64,000 bases of DNA from Corallococcus macrosporus (GTDB taxonomy: Bacteria; Myxococcota; Myxococcia; Myxococcales; Myxococcaceae): positions 2,418,001 through 2,482,000 of the forward strand of contig NZ_JAFIMU010000007.1 of NCBI RefSeq assembly GCF_017302985.1, given 5' to 3'. Of this stretch, positions 15,954 through 24,153 are shown one piece after another; positions within the stretch are counted from its first letter, which is position 1; each line of letters starts with the position of its first letter. A program made the position numbers and the translations under genes. The notes beneath the pieces were generated by a model that searched no databases, was not told the origin of the DNA, and saw only the letters and a list, made by a program, of their open reading frames with translations.

Positions 15954-17066
15954 GTGACGACCTATTCCGTTCGCAGCGGCGACACGTTGAGCGGCCTCGC
16001 GCAGCGCTTCAACACGTCGGTGGGCTCGCTCCAGAAGACGAACCACATCGCGAACGCGAACCTCATCCGGGTGGGCCAGCGGCTGACGGTGCCGGACGGG
16101 TTCCAGGCGGCGCCGTCCAAGGCGGGCAGCTACACGGTGCGCAGCGGCGACACGCTGAGCGGCATCGCGGGGCGGCACGGCACGACGGTGGGGGCGCTGG
16201 CGAAGGCCAATCACATCACGAACCCGAACAAGATCTACGTGGGCCAGCGGCTGACGATTCCGGGCGCGGGCGGAGGTGCGTCGCCGGTGACGTCGAAGCC
16301 GCCGTCCTCCGGGGGCGCTTCGTACACGGTGCGCAGCGGCGACACGCTGAGCGGCATCGCGGGCCGGTACGGCACGACGGTGGGGGCGTTGCAGCAGGCC
16401 AATCACATCTCCAACCCGAACAAGATCTACGTCGGTCAGAAGCTCACGATTCCGGGCCGCACGGGTGGCACGGGCGGGACGTCGAAGCCGCCTCCGTCGA
16501 CGGGTGGCGTGGGTGGGACGCCGGGCACGTCGGGCGGCAAGGGTGGGGTGACGGCGGCGCAGTTGCGGCGGATCATGCCGAACCTGTCGCAAGCGAAGGC
16601 GGAGCAGTACCTGCCGCACCTGAACAAGGCGATGGCGGAGGCGAACATCAACACGCCCCGCCGCAAGGAGATGTTCCTGGCACAGCTGGCGCATGAGAGC
16701 GGCGAGCTGCGCTACATGGAGGAGATTGCCTCCGGCGCGGCGTACGAGGGCCGCAAGGACCTGGGCAACACGCAGCCGGGAGACGGCAAGCGCTACAAGG
16801 GCCGGGGTCCCATCCAGCTCACGGGCCGCGCGAACTACCGAGCGGCGGGTAAGGCGCTGGGCATCGACCTGGAAGGGCACCCGGAGCGAGCGAAGGATCC
16901 GGACGTCGCGTTCCGCATCGCGGGTTGGTACTGGCAGTCGCGCAACCTGAACAGCTACGCGGACGCGGGCAACTTCCGCGAAGTCACCCGCCGCATCAAC
17001 GGCGGCTACAACGGCCTCGCGAGCCGCGAGATGTACTACCGCCGCGCGCAGGACGTGCTGGGCTGA
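15954..17066 (+). CDS. Triple-LysM GH19 chitinase/lysozyme-like hydrolase
   Basis: This 370-residue protein would bind and cut peptidoglycan or chitin. Three LysM carbohydrate-binding modules (about 2-46, 59-103 and 122-166) all carry YxVRSGDTLSGxA and end VGQxLTxP. A Gly/Pro/Ser-rich linker (167-198) leads to a GH19-type catalytic domain (about 200-370). The domain has FLAQLAHESGELRYMEE with the predicted catalytic Glu, then YKGRGPIQLTGRANYRAAGK and RRINGGYNG, all characteristic of GH19 chitinases and phage-type endolysins. No signal peptide is seen, so release may be non-classical, by phage-like lysis or through another secretion route. It fits a predatory lifestyle. GTG 15954 is preceded by GGAG; a hairpin directly follows the stop. 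Confidence 0.92.
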   Translation: MTTYSVRSGDTLSGLAQRFNTSVGSLQKTNHIANANLIRVGQRLTVPDGFQAAPSKAGSYTVRSGDTLSGIAGRHGTTVGALAKANHITNPNKIYVGQRLTIPGAGGGASPVTSKPPSSGGASYTVRSGDTLSGIAGRYGTTVGALQQANHISNPNKIYVGQKLTIPGRTGGTGGTSKPPPSTGGVGGTPGTSGGKGGVTAAQLRRIMPNLSQAKAEQYLPHLNKAMAEANINTPRRKEMFLAQLAHESGELRYMEEIASGAAYEGRKDLGNTQPGDGKRYKGRGPIQLTGRANYRAAGKALGIDLEGHPERAKDPDVAFRIAGWYWQSRNLNSYADAGNFREVTRRINGGYNGLASREMYYRRAQDVLG

Positions 17067-17091
17067 GAACCTGTCCGACTGTCGGACAGGT
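17067..17091 (+). terminator. Strong hairpin terminator after the GH19 gene
   Basis: AACCTGTCCGA (17067-17077) and TCGGACAGGTT (17081-17091) form a perfect 11-bp stem with a CTG loop starting right after the stop codon, ending in a short TTT. A second imperfect hairpin (about 17094-17125, GGGAC...GTCCC) follows. Together they insulate the GH19 gene from the AAA/TOPRIM pair. Confidence 0.7.
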
Positions 17092-17197
17092 TTGGGGACT
17101 CCGGGCCTACGGGCTCGGGGTCCCTCGTCGTTTCTGGAGGACGCTTGCTGGGGGATGGGCGTTCGCGTGCCGGGGGCCGTGAAGTAGGGTGGTGGCG

Positions 17198-18409
17198 ATG
17201 CTTGAATCCATCCACCTCAAGAACTTCAAGAGCTTCGCGGACGCGGAAGTGAAGCTCGCGCCGCTGACGGTGCTCGTGGGCGCGAACGGCTCCGGCAAGA
17301 GCAACCTGCTGGATGCGTTGCGGCTGGTTCAGCGGCTGGAACTGGGATGGACGCTGACCGAGGCTCTCCAGGGACGCCGTGAGGCGGGGCGCGAGGTCGC
17401 TCCCGCTCTGCGCGGTGGAAGCATGGGCCTCGCGCGCTCGGCGAATGCGTTGGTGGAGCTGACGCTTCGCTGGATAGCGGAGCCCGACCTGATGACTCAC
17501 GGCATGAGAATTGAGGTTCGTGGGGAGCCAGTATTTCGTTGGGAGCGGGTAGCGCTGGATGGGCCAGTCCTAAGAGGATCCTCTCGGATCGCTGTCGATT
17601 CAGTGCCTGTCAAAGGCTTGTTTCCATACAACGCACAACCCAGCATTTCGACGGACGAACAGAGCCTCACATTCCTGGTCCCAAACGAGGCTAATCAAAG
17701 CGTCTATCGCCAAGCACTTAGTCGGTTCAGTGAGCTGTACGCAGGCCCGGCGACTCAAGTTTTGACGCTTGGGCACTCTCTCTTCCTTGAGGTGATTCCC
17801 GCGAGAATGCGCGGCTACTCGCCTCAGCAGGACATCGAGTTGGGGACCGAAGGAGAGAACATCTCGTCTGTGCTCTGGTCCCACTGCGAGCGCCATCCGG
17901 ACACCCAGCAGGAATGGGTCGACTGGCTCGCCGAGCTGTGCGGTCCGGAAATCGTCGGGCTCGATTTCAGCAGGACCGAGCTGGGTGACGTGATGCTTGT
18001 CCTCGTGGAGAAGGATGGGACCCGGACGCCTGCGAGGAGCCTGTCGGACGGGACGTTGCGCTTCCTGGGAACACTGGTTGCATTGAGGACCGTGCAGGAG
18101 GGCAGCCTCGTGATTCTGGAAGAGCCCGAGACCGGACTTCATCCGCAGCGAATCCATCTGCTCGTCGAGTTCCTGGAGTCCGTCGTACGTGAGCGAGGTC
18201 TCCAGGTCATCCTGACCACGCACTCGCCACAGGTGCTGCAAGCCTTATCCGCCGAATCCCTAAAGAACACCGTGCTCTGCGCTCGTTCCCCGGACCAAGA
18301 CGGCACGGTGCTGCGCCGCCTGGGCGACCTTCCGCACTTCGAGGAGGTATCACAGCGCTCCAACATCGAGCACCTGTTCACCACGGGCTGGCTGGAGCGC
18401 GCATTGTGA
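17198..18409 (+). CDS. AAA-type (OLD/SMC-like) ATPase of a two-gene module
   Basis: This 403-residue ATPase has the AAA_21/OLD organisation. An N-terminal MLESIHLKNFKSFADAEVKL strand leads to Walker A GANGSGKS (about 28-35). A variable middle insert follows, then the signature SLSDGTLRFLG, Walker B LVILEEPETGLHP (about 303-315) with the catalytic Glu, and a switch His in LTTHSPQVLQ (about 340). Such ATPases often form dimers that sense phage or damaged DNA and control a partner nuclease. The next gene, a TOPRIM-like protein, overlaps by GTGA, so the two are co-translated. The middle (about 17480-17800) is visibly less GC-rich than the rest of the window, suggesting acquisition. ATG 17198 is preferred to the two GTG codons just upstream. 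Confidence 0.87.
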   Translation: MLESIHLKNFKSFADAEVKLAPLTVLVGANGSGKSNLLDALRLVQRLELGWTLTEALQGRREAGREVAPALRGGSMGLARSANALVELTLRWIAEPDLMTHGMRIEVRGEPVFRWERVALDGPVLRGSSRIAVDSVPVKGLFPYNAQPSISTDEQSLTFLVPNEANQSVYRQALSRFSELYAGPATQVLTLGHSLFLEVIPARMRGYSPQQDIELGTEGENISSVLWSHCERHPDTQQEWVDWLAELCGPEIVGLDFSRTELGDVMLVLVEKDGTRTPARSLSDGTLRFLGTLVALRTVQEGSLVILEEPETGLHPQRIHLLVEFLESVVRERGLQVILTTHSPQVLQALSAESLKNTVLCARSPDQDGTVLRRLGDLPHFEEVSQRSNIEHLFTTGWLERAL

Positions 18410-18972
18410 AGGTCCTCGTCATTCCCGAGGACCCCACGCGCGACCAGTACATCCTCAAGCCCATCGTCGAGAAGCTCTTCGAGGATCTGGGGCGCAGGGC
18501 TCGTATCGAGGTCCTCAAGGATCCACACCTCCGCGGTACTTCCGAAGCGCTCGACAAGAAGATGATCGAGAGCATCGTCGCGGAGAACCCGATGGAGAAT
18601 TTGTTCCTCCTGATGGTCGATCGGGACGGAGACCGGTTGGGCAACTCCCATCTGGCGAAAGGCCGTGAAGCGGAGCATCCGCATCGGCTCATTGCATGCC
18701 TTGCCGTCCAAGAGGTTGAGGTGTGGATGCTCGCGCTGCATCGTGATGCGCTCGGTGTTCCCTGGTCCGAAGTTCGCGCGCACCATGACCCCAAGGAGCA
18801 CTACGCGGACCCGTTCCTGCGTCAGCAGGGATGGTTGATGCAGGTGGGGAGTGGCCGCAAACGTGCGATGCAGGGACTGGGCGCGCAGTGGCAGGCCCTG
18901 CTTACGGTCTGCCCGGAGCTGAAGGACCTCCGCGACCGGTTGCGAGCCTGGCTGGACCGCACTCCCGTCTGA
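18406..18972 (+). CDS. TOPRIM-like (DUF4276-type) putative nuclease partner of the ATPase
   Basis: This 188-residue protein shows the TOPRIM pattern found in OLD-type nucleases and DUF4276 proteins. It has an early Glu (VIPEDPTRD, E8) after the first strand, a DxDxD acidic cluster (LLMVDRDGD, D72/D74/D76) after the next strand, and the VQEVEVWMLA helix (E103, E105) typical of DUF4276. These acidic residues would bind Mg for DNA or RNA cleavage. GTG 18406 overlaps the ATPase stop. In known systems such as OLD, Gabija and PARIS, an ATPase of this class works with a TOPRIM effector in antiphage defence. By analogy this pair is probably a defence module; that is inference. Confidence 0.75.
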   Translation: MKVLVIPEDPTRDQYILKPIVEKLFEDLGRRARIEVLKDPHLRGTSEALDKKMIESIVAENPMENLFLLMVDRDGDRLGNSHLAKGREAEHPHRLIACLAVQEVEVWMLALHRDALGVPWSEVRAHHDPKEHYADPFLRQQGWLMQVGSGRKRAMQGLGAQWQALLTVCPELKDLRDRLRAWLDRTPV

Positions 18973-19104
18973 GTGCGTCCGAGCAGGAGGATCCCCGGTC
19001 CGGATGGCGGATCCTCCGAACTGCGAAGCCCCTGATTCCAGGTACCTGACGGTGGCGCACCGGGTGCACCACGGGCCGGCTCCTCCTTCCTCGGAGCGAG
19101 CCTG

Positions 19105-20571
19105 ATGTCCCGAATCGATGCGCCTGGTAGCAGTCCCCTGTCCCCTGAACCCACGCTTCCTGAACCCGATGCCCCCCTTCGCGTGGGCACGGCCGCGTCC
19201 CGCAGGACCTCCGTCAGTGAGAGCAGCGCCTCCGCGCCTTCGCGCAACGAGCTGCGTGCCTATGACGGCCCCTCCACTGCGCCCACTGCACCCCGGACCT
19301 CGTCGAACACCGAAGGCCCCGCTGTGTCCGCGCGTGAGCTTCTGGCCATGGGCGGCCGGATGCGTGCTCCTTCCGCTCCTGTCCCCGAGGATGTCTATGC
19401 CTCGGTCCGCTCGCACCTGACGCGCAGCCTGTCGAACCCGTTCCTCACGGGCGGCGACTTGAAGGCCACGCACGATGCGCTTGGCTCCGTGCCTCGTGAG
19501 GCCTACCGCGCCACGCTGGAGCGCATGGACCGCGATGGCCTGCTCAGCGCCTACGTGTCTCGGATGGATGCTCCTTCGCGCCAGGCCTTCCTTGAACAGG
19601 CTGCTTCGAACGGTGTCCTCTCGCGGCGGCCGGGGGACGTGGCGGGGCCGCTCGGCATGCCTGGGCGGCCGGAGATCTTCGTCAATGATCCGAAGCTGCC
19701 CTCGGCCCTGCGCGACGCAGTGAACGCCCATGCCACCGACTCGGGCCGCGCAACTGTCGTTGCCTATGACGCCTACCTGCAACGCCATGGTGAAGCCGTG
19801 GCCCAGGCGGGCAGCCTCCAGGCCCTTCGCGCGCTCGGGCCTCCTCAGGCGCTGGAGCTTCGCGAGACGTCGCTCGGCCTCTCCTGGTCCGACCCTCGGC
19901 GTGAGCGATACGAGGCCGAATGGAAGGCCGGGCTGGGACGTCCTCGGCACTCGCTCGTCCAGGCCTACGCGACCGTCAGCGCCCGCGCGCAGGTCCTCTC
20001 CGGTGAGCGGCCCGCCGGGGCCTTCCTCTCCGCCGAAGTGAGCGCGGCCCACGACCTGCTCCACTTCAAGAGCGAGGCCCATGCCTCCGCTCGCGGCACC
20101 ACCGACGTCCAGACGCAGGCGGGCGTCGCCGCGAAGGCCGGGCCCGTGGGTCTCGAGGTGATGACGGATGCGCACGGCAAGACGGAGACGCAGCTCCAGG
20201 TGGACCTGGGCATCGCCAGCGTGAGCCGAGACTCGGAGGGCAAGGTGGAGCTGTCCCTGGGCGCGGGTTCGCATGCCCGCGCCCATGCGACCCTCAACCC
20301 CCGCACCGCGGAGTTCGGCGGCGGCATCGCCTTCGAGGCCTCCGACAAGGCCAGCCAGAGCCACGCGGGCCTCAAGCTGGGCTACGGCCTGCGCGGCCTC
20401 CCCCCCGAGCGCGCCATCCAGGCCGTCCGGGGCGACATCCCCGGACTCTTCAGCCGCCCCCGGGACCTGGACCCCGGCGTCTCCTGGGACGCCCTGCCCG
20501 CGGAGCGCCGGGCCCTCTATGAACGGCAGGGCTGGACTCGCGAGGAGTGGGCCCGGGACTCGCGGCGCTGA
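19105..20571 (+). CDS. Large Ala-rich hypothetical protein (488 aa)
   Basis: No known family is recognised. Residues 1-90 are a disordered Ser/Pro/Thr leader. Residues about 95-165 form a helical module (LTRSLSNPFLTGGDLKATHD, then EAYRATLERMDRDGLLSAYV, PSRQAFLEQA). In my memory this resembles modules of large exported myxobacterial proteins, but I cannot check it. Residues 210-330 are helical. Residues 330-445 look like a beta-rich domain of alternating short strands (VQTQAGVAAKAGPVGLEVMT, ETQLQVDLGIASVSRDSEGK). There is no signal peptide, so it may be cytoplasmic or delivered by a specialised secretion system. GGAG precedes ATG 19105. It ends one base before the convergent acetyltransferase gene. 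Confidence 0.75.
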   Translation: MSRIDAPGSSPLSPEPTLPEPDAPLRVGTAASRRTSVSESSASAPSRNELRAYDGPSTAPTAPRTSSNTEGPAVSARELLAMGGRMRAPSAPVPEDVYASVRSHLTRSLSNPFLTGGDLKATHDALGSVPREAYRATLERMDRDGLLSAYVSRMDAPSRQAFLEQAASNGVLSRRPGDVAGPLGMPGRPEIFVNDPKLPSALRDAVNAHATDSGRATVVAYDAYLQRHGEAVAQAGSLQALRALGPPQALELRETSLGLSWSDPRRERYEAEWKAGLGRPRHSLVQAYATVSARAQVLSGERPAGAFLSAEVSAAHDLLHFKSEAHASARGTTDVQTQAGVAAKAGPVGLEVMTDAHGKTETQLQVDLGIASVSRDSEGKVELSLGAGSHARAHATLNPRTAEFGGGIAFEASDKASQSHAGLKLGYGLRGLPPERAIQAVRGDIPGLFSRPRDLDPGVSWDALPAERRALYERQGWTREEWARDSRR

Positions 20572-21075
20572 TCACTTCACGTTCGCGGGCAGCAGCTTCT
20601 CCACCACCACGATGTCGTGCCACACACCGTCCAGCGGGGCGTGCTTCTCGTGCACGCCCACCTCCCGGAATCCCAGCCGCCCGAGCAGTGCGCGGCTGCG
20701 CACGTTGGTGGCGAAGACGCGCGAGGTGAGCTTGTGGAAGCCCGCTCCTTCCGCTGCACGGATCAGCGCCTGCATCAGGTGCTGGCCCACGTTGCGCCCC
20801 CGGGCCTCTGGCGCCACGTAGATGCTGAAGTCGGCGATGCCCGCGTAGCACTCGCGCGGGCTGTACGCGGTGGTGGAGACGTACGCGATGACGCGCCCGT
20901 CCTCCTCCGCCACCAGCACCGGGTGACGCTTGCCCAGCCATGCGTCGATGTCCTCGGGCGTGCGCGGGCGCGTTTCGAACGTGGAGGCGCGCTCGGCGAG
21001 GGCCGCGTTGTAGATGGCCGCGATGGCGGCCCGGTCCTCCCGCCTGGCGGCCCGGACGGTGGGCGGCGCGGTCAT
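20572..21075 (-). CDS. ArsN1-like GNAT N-acetyltransferase
   Basis: This 167-residue GNAT enzyme uses acetyl-CoA to acetylate an amine. The sequence follows the phosphinothricin/arsinothricin acetyltransferase group: IYNAALAERASTFETRPRTP near the start, YSPRECYAGIADFSIYVAPE carrying the aromatic substrate pocket, then the pyrophosphate loop of motif A in ARGRNVGQHLMQAL, and the end GFREVGVHEKHAPLDGVWHD. The RPRTPEDI segment is typical of ArsN1 proteins, which detoxify arsinothricin or phosphinothricin. The exact substrate cannot be read. Its start overlaps the upstream membrane protein gene by four bases (ATGA), so both are in one transcript running leftward. No ars gene is nearby. Confidence 0.85.
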   Translation of the reverse strand: MTAPPTVRAARREDRAAIAAIYNAALAERASTFETRPRTPEDIDAWLGKRHPVLVAEEDGRVIAYVSTTAYSPRECYAGIADFSIYVAPEARGRNVGQHLMQALIRAAEGAGFHKLTSRVFATNVRSRALLGRLGFREVGVHEKHAPLDGVWHDIVVVEKLLPANVK

Positions 21076-21851
21076 GGCGTGGGCCCGGGCGTGCTCGGCG
21101 CCGGTTCGTCCGATGCAGGCTCCGGGCGCAGGGAGTACGCGGTCCACAGCGCGAGGTGCCACGGGACGACGAGCAGGGAGATGCCGTTCGTGAACAAGGC
21201 GGACGGGACGGCGATCAGGCTCCAGATGCCCGCCGCCGCCCACAGCACCGGCGAGCTGATGACCTGCAGGTCCCGCGACCGCGAGGCATGGCCCGCCATG
21301 GAGAGCACGGTGAAGAGCCAGAGGACCAGACCGATGCCAACCGTCACCTCGGTCGCCGCCGGCATCTCGATGTAGTCGAGGAGGGCCCCCACCCCCATCA
21401 GGCTCCCCGACTGGAACAGCAGGCTCACCACCGCCAGGGTGACATCGCCCCCGCTCAGCCCCGGCTCCCTCCCTCCGGAGCGCTTCAACTCCACGAGTTC
21501 CGGCGGCAGCTCCAGCGCGTAGGGGTAGCCCAGGGCCAGCAAGGCCTCCTTCGCCGCGTGCCGCACCTTCATCCCGCCCGAGCCCGTGTGGTCCCCCACC
21601 GGGTTGTTCCGCTCCAGCAGCCCCAGCAGGAGATCCGCTCGCTCGCGCGGGGATTCGTCCGGCGCGGGTGGCCGGCCCAGCCCCACGATGAGCGCGTCGA
21701 TGTCCGCGCGCACCATCCCCGGAGAGCGCACCTCCTCCAGCAGCGACGCCAGCGGCGGGAACGACTCCGCCGCGATGGGCGCGGGAAGGTCGGTGGGCGC
21801 TTCATCGACGGTGACGGACGGCGGCGCGGAACGGAGGGCTGCCTGGGACAT
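21072..21851 (-). CDS. Membrane protein of unknown function upstream of the acetyltransferase
   Basis: This is a 259-residue protein. Residues 1-135 are soluble and mostly helical with an acidic, Pro-rich start. Residues about 140-245 contain four hydrophobic helices (starting VTLAVVSLLFQSGSLMGVGA, TVGIGLVLWLFTVLSMAG, PVLWAAAGIWSLIAVPSALF and ISLLVVPWHLALWTAYSL). The C-terminus is Pro-rich. No family is recognised. An AGGAG site a few bases before ATG 21851 supports the start; the longer open frame upstream runs antisense to the next gene and is rejected. It is the first gene of a two-gene operon with the ArsN1-like enzyme. Confidence 0.72.
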   Translation of the reverse strand: MSQAALRSAPPSVTVDEAPTDLPAPIAAESFPPLASLLEEVRSPGMVRADIDALIVGLGRPPAPDESPRERADLLLGLLERNNPVGDHTGSGGMKVRHAAKEALLALGYPYALELPPELVELKRSGGREPGLSGGDVTLAVVSLLFQSGSLMGVGALLDYIEMPAATEVTVGIGLVLWLFTVLSMAGHASRSRDLQVISSPVLWAAAGIWSLIAVPSALFTNGISLLVVPWHLALWTAYSLRPEPASDEPAPSTPGPTP

Positions 21852-22079
21852 GGGGACTCCTACAGGGACAGTCATCCTCCGGCGAAAGCCCGCGAGCAAG
21901 GGGGCCCCCGCTGCCCATGGCTCCCACGAGCGGACAGTGTCGGCGGACCGGGGGCAAGGGGGTGGGGCCTCCGTCCGGAGGACGAGGGAGCAGCCTTGGG
22001 AGGCAGGCCACCTTCCCCCCGCGTGCGCACCCTTCCCGGGCACACCCCTTACCTCTCTTGCGACGAACGAGGACTCCCG

Positions 22080-22505
22080 ATGCCGATGGAACGAGCGCAG
22101 CGGTTCGTGGACGCACTGCTGAAACTGGAGGAGCACGGCGACATCGAGCCGATGATCGCCCTCTTCACCGACGACGCGCAGGTGAGCAACGTCGCTTCGC
22201 CCAGTGTCTTCTCCGGCGTCGACGGCGCCCGCCGCTTCTGGACCGAGTACAAGGGCACCCTGGGCAAGGTGAAGTCCACCTTCCGCAACATGATCGAATC
22301 CGGTGACCGCGTGGCCCTGGAGTGGGAGACGCAGGGCACCGCGCACAACGGGGCCGCCATCGCCTACGAGGGCGTCTCCATCATCGAGTGGGACGGCGAC
22401 CGGGTCCGCCGCTTCTTCGCCTACTTCGACCCGCACGCCCTGGGGCAGGAGCTGGCCCACGGCACCGCGCCTCGGACCGAGGTGCCGTCCACGACGCCCG
22501 CGTAA
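22080..22505 (+). CDS. SnoaL-like (NTF2-fold) protein
   Basis: This 141-residue protein has the NTF2/SnoaL cone fold. A first helix (RAQRFVDALLKLEEHGD) leads to the common IEPMIALFTDDAQVSN segment, then GARRFWTEYKGTLGKVKSTF, the strand VALEWETQGTAHNG and a closing strand pair (YEGVSIIEWDGDRVRRFFAY, FD). Members act as small isomerases, cyclases or ligand-binding proteins, and many are unassigned; the sequence gives no specific substrate. It is a single gene: ATG 22080 lies after a long spacer from the divergent gene at 21851, and the following operon has its own control region. Confidence 0.85.
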   Translation: MPMERAQRFVDALLKLEEHGDIEPMIALFTDDAQVSNVASPSVFSGVDGARRFWTEYKGTLGKVKSTFRNMIESGDRVALEWETQGTAHNGAAIAYEGVSIIEWDGDRVRRFFAYFDPHALGQELAHGTAPRTEVPSTTPA

Positions 22506-22555
22506 CGCGTCACGTCTGGTGGCCCCCGGGGCGTGGCTCCACCTCCCACCCCGGG

Positions 22556-22606
22556 GTGCACCGTCATCGCAAGGTTCACCCGGATCCTGTGTGCACTTCC
22601 GTGCAC
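22556..22606 (+). promoter_or_regulatory. Repeated GTGCAC sites before the redox operon
   Basis: Three copies of the palindromic hexamer GTGCAC occur at 22556, 22591 and 22601. The last two are spaced exactly one helical turn apart (10 bases), in the leader 80-130 bases before ATG 22685. The phased arrangement suggests binding sites for a dimeric regulator. The regulator is unknown. Confidence 0.35.
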
Positions 22607-22684
22607 CGGAGCCTTGAGCCGGGGTAGCCTGGGAAGACAGGGCCCCCGCTTTCGACGGGCCGCGTTGTCCCCCCCCGGAACCCC

Positions 22685-23500
22685 ATGATGACCCGCGTCA
22701 TTGCCCCCCTCCTGGCCGTCCTGCTCCTGGCGGCCTCCCCCGCTGGCGCGGCCCTCGCGCCGGACGCTCCCGTGCTGGTCGCCGCCGCCAAGCGCAAGCC
22801 CGCGAAGCGCAAGCCCGCCCGTCCCGTGCCGCCCCCTCCGCAGGAGGCCGCGCCCACCACCCCCGCCGCGCCGACCCCGGTGACGCCGGACGTGACGCCG
22901 CCCGTGTCCGCCACGCAGGAGCCCTCGGGCTCCCCGGGCTCGGCCGGCTCGACGGACTCGTCCGCCACCCAGGGCTCCACGTCGGAGCCCAGCCTGGACT
23001 TCGACCTGCTCACGCCGGAGGCGGAGGCCTCCAAGGGCCTGCTGGATCCGGACCTGCAGAAGGACCTGGAGACGCGCCGCACCATGCTCAAGCTGCACCA
23101 GGGCCTGGGCCTGGCCATGGCGGGCGGCCTCACCGCGGCCACCGTGCTGGGGCAGATCCAGTTCAGCCGCTCGTTCACGGGCGGCGGGGATGACCGGTCG
23201 CTGCTGGCGTGGCACCGGGGCGTCGTCATCGGCACGTCGCTGCTGTTCGCCACCGTGGGCACGCTGGGCGTGCTGGCGCCGGATCCGGTGGAGCGCGCGT
23301 TCCAGTGGGACACGGTGACGTTCCACAAGATCTTCATGAGCCTGGCGACCGCCGGGATGATTGCCCAGGCGGTGCTGGGCATCCTGGCCACCCACAGCTA
23401 CGGCGAAATCACGGAGCCGAAGTACGCCACCGCGCACCAGGTGGTGGGCTATGCCACGTTGGGCTGCGTCGCCGCGGGCATCGTCACGCTCACCTTCTGA
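22685..23500 (+). CDS. Predicted haem b membrane protein (b561-like) with Pro-rich exported leader
   Basis: This is a 271-residue protein. A signal-like N-terminus (APLLAVLLLAASPAGAALA) is followed by a Lys/Pro/Ala/Ser-rich disordered stretch (35-105). Four membrane helices (about 138-155, 177-197, 214-234 and 250-269) come next, each beginning or ending near a His: H138 in KLHQGLG, H177 in AWHRGVV, H214 in TFHKIFM, H237 and H251 in TAHQVVGY. Four helices with paired His is the layout of cytochrome b561-type di-haem proteins, which carry electrons across the membrane. No exact family is recognised. It is followed by YceI and a double-Rieske protein in the same direction, which supports an electron-transfer role. 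Confidence 0.65.
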   Translation: MMTRVIAPLLAVLLLAASPAGAALAPDAPVLVAAAKRKPAKRKPARPVPPPPQEAAPTTPAAPTPVTPDVTPPVSATQEPSGSPGSAGSTDSSATQGSTSEPSLDFDLLTPEAEASKGLLDPDLQKDLETRRTMLKLHQGLGLAMAGGLTAATVLGQIQFSRSFTGGGDDRSLLAWHRGVVIGTSLLFATVGTLGVLAPDPVERAFQWDTVTFHKIFMSLATAGMIAQAVLGILATHSYGEITEPKYATAHQVVGYATLGCVAAGIVTLTF

Positions 23501-23580
23501 CCCTCATCCCCCCTGTCGTGAATGTCTCCGCGCGCCGGCCGTTGTGCGGAAGGCAAGCCGTACCCCCTCTGGAGGCCGCC

Positions 23581-24153
23581 GTGATTGCTCGACGACTCGT
23601 TCTGTCCGCTGCCCTGCTGCTCGCGCTCCCCGCCGCCGCGCAGAACGCGAAGATGTACTCGGTGAAGAAGGACGCCAGCTCCCTCACCTACAAGCTCATC
23701 CACAAGATGCACACCGTGTCCGGCAAGGCGCCCCCCAGCGAGGGCAAGGCCGTGCTGAAGCCGGACGGCACCCTCCAGGTGGCCGTGCGCGCGCAGGTGA
23801 AGGACTTCGACTCGCAGAACTCCAACCGCGACACGCACATGCTGGAGGTGACGGAGGCCTCCAAGTTCCCGCTGGTGGAGGTCAAGGCCGTGGGCACCGG
23901 CGTGAAGACGCCCGCCGCGTTCCCGGCCTCCGTGCCGGTGACCCTCAAGGGCAAGCTCACCTTCCACGGCGTGACGAAGGACGTGGAGATCCCCATGACG
24001 GTGAAGTTCGACTCCGCCAAGCAGGTGACGGCGGACGGGTCCTTCAAGATCAGCCTGGAGGGCTACAACATCGAGCGCCCCACGCTGCTGCTCGTGAAGG
24101 TGGAAGACGAGCTGGTGCTGGAGCCGCACCTCGTCTTCACGGAGGGCACGTGA
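23581..24153 (+). CDS. YceI-family periplasmic lipocalin-like protein
   Basis: This is a 190-residue exported protein. A signal peptide (VLSAALLLALPAAAQ, cleavage after about residue 20) is followed by a YceI eight-stranded barrel: SSLTYKLIHKMHTVSGKAPP at the start, the VKDFDSQNSNRDTHMLEVTE stretch with the family's NRD-HM pattern, then FPLVEVKAVG and LTFHGVTKDVEIPMTVKFD. YceI proteins bind polyisoprenoids such as ubiquinone-like lipids in a long tunnel, and several work with b561-type proteins. The placement between a b561-like gene and a Rieske gene agrees well with that. GTG 23581 has GGAGG about 8 bases upstream. It overlaps the next gene by GTGA. Confidence 0.88.
   Translation: MIARRLVLSAALLLALPAAAQNAKMYSVKKDASSLTYKLIHKMHTVSGKAPPSEGKAVLKPDGTLQVAVRAQVKDFDSQNSNRDTHMLEVTEASKFPLVEVKAVGTGVKTPAAFPASVPVTLKGKLTFHGVTKDVEIPMTVKFDSAKQVTADGSFKISLEGYNIERPTLLLVKVEDELVLEPHLVFTEGT

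Noticed and set aside
20940-22505. Long plus-strand frame ending with the SnoaL-like protein
   Set aside because: Only the last 141 residues from ATG 22080 show a fold. The upstream part is antisense to two minus-strand genes.
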